Origin: Strigamia acuminata
Lineage: Eukaryota; Arthropoda; Chilopoda; Geophilomorpha; Linotaeniidae
Length of the DNA stretch: 64,000 bases
Assembly (NCBI GenBank): GCA_949358305.1
Contig: OX442315.1
Location: 28,670,427-28,734,426 of the forward strand
Reading direction: 5' to 3'
Position numbers and translations under genes: made by a program. The notes beneath the pieces were generated by a model. That model saw only the letters and a list, made by a program, of their open reading frames with translations. It was not told where the DNA came from and did no database searches. Positions 55,450-64,000 of this stretch are shown here, one piece after another. Numbering within the stretch: the first letter of the stretch is position 1; the number at the start of each line of letters is the position of its first letter.

Positions 55450-58400
55450 CTGATATAGTCAAATCTGCAAGTGTATTTGAACAATGAAATATGAAAATAC
55501 GAAACGTTTAAAACAGCAAATACTACCTTGAATGCATTTTGGTATTTCTTCATCATATCGTCCATTAATGCATTGTAAAATATCATTTTGGTTGGGTAAA
55601 TAATACCCATCGTGACATGAAATCTTAATCCTGTCCGAATGATAGATCTTGTTAGCCGATGTCTAAACATTGATGCGCATTAATGATAGTGAATAATTTA
55701 TTTTTGAATTAAATTGTTACCAATATTTTTCTAGACCCAGCTTTCGCGGTAATTGAAATAACACTATGCGGAATGTTAGGAATCGAACACGGTGCTAATT
55801 AATTAGAAATTAATTAATTAATTAATTAATTGATTACACAAGTTTAGATTTTTTTCTTACCATGGCAATAACCTTGCACCAGCCAATCACCTTCACTGCA
55901 GGTTGCATCTTCACTTCCAGAAAACTCAGTAAAACCACTGGTGCATACTAACTGCAACGAAGTGTCACTTCTCACATTGAAACGGGTAGGACAGGACCTT
56001 TTTAGTTCAACAGATTTAGGAAGATCTAATGAACTGCATTTACATTTTTCTGTATAAACAGAAATATCTGAATTTAGTACACGTAAATATGATAAAATGA
56101 AATTGTTGTCACCGTACTTTTACACTTGGCATGATTGTCAATTTGCCAATGAGTATTGAGACATTTTGCTGTTGTTGCGCTAGGATTTGAGTAACCTTCT
56201 GCACACACTACATTCACACGCTTTCCGCTGTCGATTTTATTGTAGCAATTGTTGGGTTTCATTCCTTTGTCTAGTAGTTTTTCCTCGAGCACACTGCATT
56301 CACACCTGGTGATCTGTCGGCATTCAAATGTGTTTTTAGACAAATCACCTTCGTTGCAATAAACTTGCGAAGATTCAAAAGCAGTCCACTTTTTATTGAT
56401 ATACAATTCGTAGTTTGTTTTAGTGCATATTAACTCAAAATATTCCCCATCACGAATTTTGCCGACCTATTAAAAAATTACAATATTAGTGCTGTTATTA
56501 TTTTGCAATTACTTATAAAAATATTGTACTTCCTCTGCATCAATTTTCTTTTCGTTATAGTAAATGGCGCCGTGTGGAAAAGGCACGTGGGTAATGTCGC
56601 AGGATTCTGTAGTGTGAAAGCAAAATGTAAATAATTTAAGCGGTAACCAGTACGGAAGTCTTACTTTTACGACATTCAACGTCGGGTTCGGGTAATTGCC
56701 ATTTCCCATAAGAACACTTTAAAACACCGGTCTTGTCTGCTTCAGGGTACCATGAATTACAAGATAAAGTTATATTCTCACCACTCTCTGCAGTGTGTGG
56801 AATTCTATTCGTTGACAAATGTAGGTCATTTAAATGGCGCTGGTTTAAATCGTTTTTGTGACATTTAGCTGTAAATAATTTTTTTCTTTGGTTATAATAT
56901 TCGTAATTTGATTCTGAATTCTTACCTGGTTTGCAGTTGATTTGATTAGCCCATTCACCGTTCACACAAGTAGAAGTGATTCCAGAGTTTGAAGCTCTGT
57001 TATCTGCTTCGTATCCTGAATCGCAATACATTCTTACATTTTCTTTGTGCGGGATGTATTTACCTTGGTGGACCTACAGTTTAAAACAACTACCTATTTT
57101 AACTATCGGGATGAGCAAGTCTGTCGTCAATTGCCAGAAGTGGTCAATTGACTATAAAAGTGTAGCTAATTTGGGTTTTTTCATATTTCGGCTCCAATAA
57201 TAAAATGAAACAAAACTTACCTTTTGATTTTCATGTACAACGTACATGGCTTTATCAGGGACTTTACAATGTTCTATAAGAATATATTAAAATTTTAGTT
57301 AAGGCGTATTATTATTTTGGTTTTATATTTCTTACGGATACACAGTGGTGGTTGTGGAGTCCAATGAAAAACTTGCTGTTCAAATTTACATTCAGCCACA
57401 GTTGATCCATGTGTGGTTGTATGTGGATCGCAACGGTAATGAACTTGTTTATTCAATTGAGTTCCTTCAATAAACGCAATGGTTCCATTTTCAGGCTTTT
57501 CTGGTTGCCCACAATCGATTTCTGTATAGTTCGAACAAATGTGTGAACGTACATTCTTTACGTGCATTTAAATTTCCATTTATTAGCACATTTTATTTCA
57601 TCTTACCTGTACATACTGGCTGATCTCCAGTGAATTCACCCAATTCGTCACATTGACGAACTGACGGGCCCTCCAAAACATATCCAGTATTGCACTTATA
57701 TTGAATGAAAGATAAATAGTGCAAATTATAGTCATCGAATTGAATCTCCCCATTTGCTATTTTTGGTGGTTCCAAACACTGAACAACTAAAATAAAGTGA
57801 AAGTATTTAATGCTCATGATCGACATTTCACATTGCAGTGTTACTTTGACACGTCGGTGGGCTGCTCGACCAAATCTTTTCAGCTAAACATACTCTGGTA
57901 GCAAATCCAACTAGGTAATATCCTTGATTACAATGGTAATTGATTTCACTTCCAAGAATGAGCTTGTTTCCCTCGTAATAGCCATTGTCTATATCCTCCG
58001 GTTTTTTACAGAATACAGCTGACAAGTAGAATAAATTTACTCAACTATTAAAATCAATGACATGATATTTGACCAATTACGTTTGCAGGTAAACTGAATA
58101 GGAGTCCAATCCGCAGTGTTTTCATCTTTCCTTTCGCATCTACAGAAAAAGATGTGGCTAAGAATTAAGACTTTAGAATTAGAAATTAAATGATTGATCT
58201 ACGTTGTGGTTAAAATGTCTCTTCTTGAATTGGTGTAGCCTAAATCACACGTGAACTTCACTTCATCATCCACATAGTATTCGTCTTTCTTCGTGTTGTA
58301 TGTAATATAGGCATTTTCTATTTCAAATTTAGGCTCCGAACAGCGGATACCTTCAAGTAAATGTAATATTTCATTCATATAAATAAAAATAGATGATATT

Positions 58401-58981
58401 AGAAACATTTTTTATTTTCATATGTCATAGGAACACTTTACCTTCTGGTGTACAGAATGGTTCGTTTCCACTCCATTTGCCGTCGCTTTGGCACGTCCGT
58501 TGTTTGGGTCCAATTAAATCAAATCCATCATCGCAGGTGTAATCAGCGGTACTTTGAAATATAGCTACGGTTGGCAGGTTAACTTTACCATGTTTGGGAC
58601 TCTCCAACACATTACTGCAGCGAAGATCTATCATATATGAATCAAAGGTGTTGTATTGGTCATTATTAAGTCTTGTTAAGGTACAGTAGATAAATTACCA
58701 GGTGTAACGCAAACGTAACCACAAGCACCATCGCAAACGCATGTTGCGCGTGGATTTTTGCACTGTGAGGTTTCGCACAGATTCCCGCAGCCTCGGACTT
58801 CAGATTTTAATTTTTCCAAATCTCTCTCGCAGATGTCTTGTGCTGTAAATTTTGATTTTAATGTCAGAATTGTTTAAGAACAAGTGAAAAAAGTTTTCAT
58901 ACCTGATGTGTGGGATCCGTGATGGAAAATAACGTAAATAATTAGCATAAAATACACGCCATCCAATTTTAACTGCGTCAT
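55450..58981 (-). CDS. Secreted multi-sushi (CCP) protein with WAP-like module
   Basis: Exon 1 (58981-58903) encodes MTQLKLDGVYFMLIIYVIFHH in part, a signal peptide. Exon 58842-58699 is a cysteine-rich WAP-like module (CGNLCETSQCKNPRATC, CDGACGYVCVTP). About ten CCP modules follow, each with four Cys and a late Trp in most: for example 58627-58442 (KWSGNEPFC), 58350-58203 plus 58139-58081, 58018-57845 (IWSSSPPTC), 57786-57607, 57521-57336, 57273-57221 plus 57073-56926, 56868-56665, 56606-56530 plus 56466-56118, 56049-55861, 55794-55721 plus 55663-55527. Exon junctions are mostly phase 1. After the last CCP a 15-nt microexon (55464-55450, DLTIS) probably links to the exon at 54999, making one large gene ending at 49227. 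CCP arrays commonly bind complement-like or adhesion partners; no specific role can be assigned. Confidence 0.8.
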
Positions 58982-60241
58982 TTTTGGGTGTCTCGATATC
59001 TCTGTGATATCTCAGTCACGCTGCGTATGGTCAAAGTTTGAGTTTCTTCTTGGAAATAAGCGAGGAAACTCGATACTTTTTCTTAGAACTCGTTTAGACA
59101 CAACGTTAAGAAGATTCACGAAATAAGAGTAGTAATATTTGTTGCAAAACTTTTTATTCAATTAAATTGTTTGCTAATACATCTGTTGAATTTGTGCATA
59201 ATTCTGATTGAAGTTTTACGAAAAATAATATCCCCGTAAATTACTTTTTTGTTAGCTTTTATTTTATGTCACGGTAGACACGTTCCCGAAAAAAATACGT
59301 GTAAAAAAGTGTAAAAATGTATCTGGACAAGAAACGAGGAGAATTTCTTAAATATTTTGACGAAAGTTACAGTTGATGGAAGTAAATACCATTGACACCA
59401 ATTTAGCAGTAAAATGTTTTTAAAATCTAAATCTGTTAGTGAAGTTTAACGGTTTCTACTTTCTAGTCATGATCGGATGTCTATGAAAATTCCTAATTTG
59501 TTTGGATAGAAGAAGTATAAGCACCGTTCTTATGTACTCTTAAAGGAGAAACTGTTAATAATAGATCCAGATTTGTATTATACAAAGATCTGAACTGGAT
59601 AAACATCGTTTAAGATCCAAACAGATGCATAACTCGTTTGCTTGGGTGCAGTTTTATTGCAAGATGTTACAGTCAACCAATAACCAACAAACAATAACCA
59701 ACCTCAGATCCATAAGTGGAGCCGAATTCGATACTCTACACCAGATTCGAATGTCGTGTACTAGTATGGATTTTTTAAATATATTATATACTCGTATATT
59801 TCATTTTAATGATTATGAAAAATTTGAGCGATTATGTCTTCTGGTGAGTGGAAAAACCCAACATGGTGGCAACTTTTTTGTTTGTAAACGTGTGTACTAT
59901 TCCGCTATCCTAGATGTTAATTACTCTTCTGGCGTTTCAACTTCCCCTGTGAAACAGTTTTATTGTACAGATTTGCTTCTTTGAAAGTTTAATGTTTGTG
60001 TTCTACATTAAACTTCCAGCCGCCCCTGAAGTGGAGCTCAGCAGCGATACATGCTTAGACCAAAGAGATAACTGATTTATTCGTTGTTGGAAGTTAGCAG
60101 CAGCCACGAATACATCAGTTGTCTTATTTGGTCCCTATAATACAGATAATATTCATTGTGTACAGTATTGTTTCAGTAAGAACGCAACAAAAATCATGCA
60201 AAATATTATTATTATTTATTAGACATTAGGTTACATTCAAA
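58982..60241. other. Intergenic region before the second sushi/Ig copy
   Basis: AT-rich DNA, including the probable promoter of the multi-sushi gene. No domain-bearing ORF, RNA gene or clear TIR recognised. Homology with the left copy of the duplication begins at about 60193 (matching 49189). Confidence 0.4.
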
Positions 60242-63200
60242 CTAGGGACAATATTTTATGCGATGAGATTTTTCCCAGTTGCCTCCTCCACCACAAGTAA
60301 CACTTTGTGGAATCGAAACTGCTTTCTCTGATGAATCACATTCAAAAAACACAACATTACCACGTACGTAAAATGGAAATCGGCGAAAGCGTGGAACCAC
60401 TACAGCGTTGTGAGTGGACTGCATCCACACTTCGTCCAATACGCACTTATCTACATAAAATTAAAACTGCATGTTTCAGTATTTTGAAAATTCATTAGAA
60501 TATTATCAGGTGTTTCAATTACTAAGTTTCCATGTGGATCTATCTATTCTAGATTCAGAAAAACTTAAATCCAAATACAGTTTGTGTAATACGGAGTAAT
60601 AATTATTGGGAAAATTTACCCTTTATACGTATACAGTTGAAAAAATATGCACATTTCAACTCGGTATTTAACTTTACATAAGTTGAAGCCGTGTAAACGT
60701 TGTGACTCAGTAATTTTCCAATTTGATAATTGATTTCTGCCACTACAAGTGTTAGTATATACCGATTGTACTGTAAGGTTCATGTGTAAGTTCCCCACTA
60801 CAGTGAACTCCCCCGAACTCTCTAGACGGGGCGTACTGAGGACTGGGCACCCCTCTAGACCGGGCAAAACTCTTGAAATGTCCGATAATGCTTTTAAATA
60901 AAAAGACCAGACAGTGGGCACCAACTCCATGGTCTTGGGATCTTAATTGCCCCTCATCTCAAATTGACTGAGCAAACCGAAATGTGATCGAAATGCAACC
61001 AAAACGTTTTTGAAACCTTTTTGTTTTCAACTAGTTTGGTCGGGTTGTGATTGAGTATGGTGCAATCCAGGTCATAAAAATTGTTGCCTTTTGCCTATGC
61101 TAGGCATAGAGAAAGGGCGGAAATTTATATGACCGGGATTGTACATACGGTATTATTCAATGATTTGTGTTTTATTTCTTGATTAAAAAAATCGTTATTA
61201 CCTTTATTCCCTGACCTGACAAATGACCAGTATCACGTGATGTATGTATAAAAATTACCCTGTGCTTAGTCTAGATGAAAGCACTATAGCCTGGCTGCCT
61301 GGTCTAAAGAGAGTTTTCCTACAGACCAGGCGTCCAGTATAGAAGGAGTTGCCGTAGAGACTGGGCACCCCTCTAGATCACGCCTGTGCCCAGACTACCG
61401 TCTTCCCCCGAATAAAACACCATGGTGTTGTATTCGAATATAACAACACCCTGGTGTTGTATTCGAATACAACACCATGGTGTTGTATTCGTAAAAAAAC
61501 ATGTAAGTTTGCAAAAAAAGGAAAATTGTTAATATGTGTTTATGACTATGATTAAAAAAACAAACAATATCTTGTATGTTTTTATTTTTGGTGTTTTATT
61601 TAAAGTAAAAACAAAAAACAATAAAAATAAACTAAATAAAAACGTACATGTGCTGTATCGTTTGCGTTTTGGAAGCGTACACTGTACGTATTTCATAGTT
61701 TTTTAAAAATTCGAATAAAACACCATGGTGTTGTATTTGAAAACAATAAAAAATTCGAATATAACACCATGGTGTTATAGCTGAAGTGGTGTTATATTCG
61801 AATTTTCGGTCAATGTTTTCAAACTTGCCATTTCGAACAAAACTCGAATACAACACCATGGTGTTATATTCGGGGGAAGACGGTAGAGAGAGTTTACTAT
61901 GAATGTTGTGATATTTCTAATATACCATGATTGAGGCTAATGTAGTGTTATGACGATTAATATACCATGATTGAGGCTAATGTAGTGTTATGACGACTAA
62001 TATACCATGATTGAGGCTAATGTATTGTTATGATGACGTATGACGTTTTTTGTACTTCCTGAATCAATGTTTAACTTGATGTGTAGCCGCCATGTTTTGT
62101 AACTGTTAATGTGCATTCACCTGCATTCACCATTCATTGTGAATAAATCCTCATACATTCTAACATAATGGAGATTTTTTTAACTGTACAATTGATACTA
62201 ACTTACCTTGAAGAAATACAGTTAGTGTATTTGAATAATTTTCATTCAGGCCAGGAATTTGACATTTAAAAGTGAATTGAGTAATTCCTTGATCTACTAC
62301 TGGCTTTACATACCACGCTCGGTTGGTATAATCATATTCTAAGGGAAATAAATATATAATTTATACAACGGTATGAGTATAATACAGTGTAGGCTCTGCA
62401 TCTCGGACATAGGACGGGTCTCAGAAAGTTGACCGGACTAAAGGGCTGTACGGATGGGGGAGGGAATTTAGCCTGGCTGGGTGTAGGTCGAGACCAATTT
62501 AGGATCTCCAAACTGTCCGGACGGGAGGTGTCCGGCTACAGAGCTTACACTGCGTTGGTAATTTTACTTACCAGCATTATCCGTAATGATTATTCCGTTT
62601 ATTTCCATTATCGGTTTTGCATCAATTGATCCATAATGACACAAAAAATAGTGATCTGCATGAATTTCTGCCAAGTAATCTCCTATGTCCAATCGTTCAT
62701 ATGGGATACGTGATAAGTACTGAACTGGAGGAGGTGAAGAAACTAAAACGTTTTCAATTTTCGAATTGTTGAATACTGGTAATATAAGAAAATAATTGAT
62801 ACCTTACTATTATTCGCGTATATTCTTATGCAGTAAGGCCATTTTGATGTCCACTTGCCGAAAGCGCAAAATAACGATGCTTCTCCTATTAGTTTAAAAT
62901 TTGTTCGATCTGTACATCGAAATATTAGGCCGTCGTTGTGATTGAAATATTCAGTGTATCCGGTCAGTTGTTTTCCATTTACAAAAATGTCCATGTGAGC
63001 CTTCAAGCCAGCTTGACAGTTTGTACTGAACGTGATGTACATTGCTATTTAAAAAAAAATACTGTTTAGTTCAATCTCTAAGAAGTTTCTTTATCTATTT
63101 GCATGCATGCATTAATTGATTTTGAACTGGTCTCGATAACATTTTCGTTATAGTTGTATACTTCCGGCTTTTGTTACGACCACTGCTGAATACACTGAGT

Positions 63201-64000
63201 ACACATGGTTAACAGTTAACACATAACATTTAACCAGAAATTTTATGCAAACATAAGTTTTTCACATTTGCAAGTGATTTAGATTTAGCATTTAAAATGT
63301 GTAAGTTAATGTTACATAAACTAAAGGTCTGTAATGATTATGATTACCACATGGTTACATTTCTGGCAATATGTTGTTAGTTCGGCTGCAACCATCTCTT
63401 CTTCTACATTTCTTCTACACTTCTACATTTCTTCTAAACTTTTACATTTCTTCTACACTTCTACTTTTGCATCTGATTTTATACTAAAACACAAACTGGT
63501 TTTTCAAACGAGTATAAACTTGGTTTGAATGATAATCAGTTCAAAAAGTTTGGAATAATCCAAATTTTTGTGAGCACATCTTTGCTTGAAGGCATTTTGA
63601 TATTGCAGGGAAGCTCGCAGGTTTGCGGGACCCAATCGTGATAAATTCCCTCTCCCATCCGGACAGCTGCTTAGTCCAGACACCTTTCCAGGACTCGTTT
63701 TATGTCCAGTCCAGATGGATTACACTGTTCACGGTAATTAACTTACAGTGGTCAAATTCCAATTTGACCACTATTACTTGGGACTTACTTAGTCTTGTAG
63801 TTTCAGGTGTAGTAGTGGTTAGCACCATTGTAGGCCTAGTTGGTGTTGTAGGCTTAGTTGACCGAGTTGTTGTTGTAGGCTTAGTTGGCCTAGTTGGTGT
63901 TGTAGGCTTAGTTGACCGAGTTGTTGTTGTAGGCTTAGTTGGCCTAGTTGGTGTTGTAGGCTTAGTTGTGGTAGATGAGGACGTTGGTGTTTCTTTCCTT
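60242..64000 (-). CDS. Secreted sushi/Ig/mucin mosaic protein, copy 2 (partial)
   Basis: Paralogue of the 3' part of the gene at 49227-55078; it runs off the right edge. Exons: mucin/Ig exon from about 64000 to 63789, CCP-like 63044-62808, Ig-like about 62742-62572 and 62338-62207, and the terminal CCP 60450-60242 (DEVWMQSTHNAVVVP, CGGGGNWEKSHRIKYCP, stop). The final exon differs from copy 1 at several residues (for example Leu/Ser, Ser/Phe, Thr/Ile), whereas the 63044-62808 exon is identical. Reading frames are intact, so it appears functional as far as visible. Confidence 0.75.
61060..61144. mobile_element. 85-bp miniature TIR element
   Basis: Ends gtgcaatccaggtcataaa and tatatgaccgggattgtac are inverted repeats with few mismatches. 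The paralogous intron at 50580-50595 lacks it. Confidence 0.6.
61396..61885. mobile_element. 490-bp foldback element with nested palindromes
   Basis: Outer inverted repeats taccgtcttcccccgaata (61396-) and its complement (to 61885). The core palindrome aacaccatggtgtt occurs at about 61417, 61471, 61720, 61765 and 61855. The copy at 61464-61491 extends to a perfect 28-bp palindrome. Absent from the paralogous position near 50835. No ORF of note. Confidence 0.85.
61918..62037. repeat. Three tandem 40-bp units
   Basis: Three copies of a unit beginning taatataccatgattgaggc, differing at a few sites. The left paralogue (about 50837-50860) has only the end of one unit. They directly follow the foldback element. 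Confidence 0.9.
62385..62552. mobile_element. 168-bp TIR element, second copy
   Basis: Paralogue of the element at 51201-51368, with about 3% differences; same ends, same intron position. Confidence 0.75.

Noticed and set aside
59625-59984. 119-codon ORF upstream of the multi-sushi gene
   Set aside because: No signal peptide, domain or exon partners seen.

Overview
The window is nuclear DNA of an invertebrate animal. It is AT-rich, and its genes are cut by many very short introns (mostly 45-70 bp, GT...T-rich...AG). All conserved genes are typical of metazoans: POT1, UBA1, UPF2, AP5M1, a PRMT6-like gene, CCDC51/MITOK, ALG12, an EFCAB10-like gene, RUVBL1, MCM10 and tafazzin, plus secreted sushi/Ig proteins and Golgi sulfotransferases. 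I cannot fix the phylum from sequence alone. Exon joins below were inferred by eye from splice sites, reading phase and remembered family sequences.

Region 1 (1-14.5 kb) is an old tandem segmental duplication. Each unit carries a chondroitin-4-sulfotransferase-like gene on the minus strand, head to head with the 5' end of POT1 on the plus strand. In the left unit POT1 breaks off after its second exon, while the right unit leads into the complete gene. Since the duplication the two units have gained different insertions. The left one has a LINE 3' end and two terminal-inverted-repeat (TIR) elements. The right one has an internally deleted Ty3/gypsy element and a 20-bp satellite of about 28 copies.

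Region 2 (14.2-48.3 kb) is a dense block of single-copy housekeeping genes: POT1(+), UBA1(+), UPF2(+), AP5M1(-), PRMT6-like(+), CCDC51(-), ALG12(+), EFCAB10-like(-), RUVBL1(-), MCM10(+), tafazzin(-). From UPF2 onward the genes mostly alternate between tail-to-tail pairs (gaps of about 120-410 bp) and head-to-head pairs (gaps of about 470-960 bp). Roles include telomere end protection, ubiquitin activation, nonsense-mediated decay, endosomal sorting, arginine methylation, a mitochondrial channel, N-glycan assembly, AAA+ chromatin remodelling, replication and cardiolipin remodelling. I see no operon-like logic beyond probable shared bidirectional promoters.

Region 3 (49-64 kb) holds secreted mosaic proteins on the minus strand, built from sushi/CCP domains, Ig-like segments, a WAP-like cysteine module and a Thr/Pro mucin linker. 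The 3' half of this locus (49.2-52.8 kb) is repeated at 60.2-64.0 kb. The outer part of the repeat has diverged, but the last ~1.27 kb of the window appears base-identical to the first copy, introns and minisatellite included. The two copies give natural filled/empty-site pairs for several TIR elements, notably a 543-bp hAT-like MITE with an 8-bp target-site duplication and a 490-bp foldback element full of nested palindromes.
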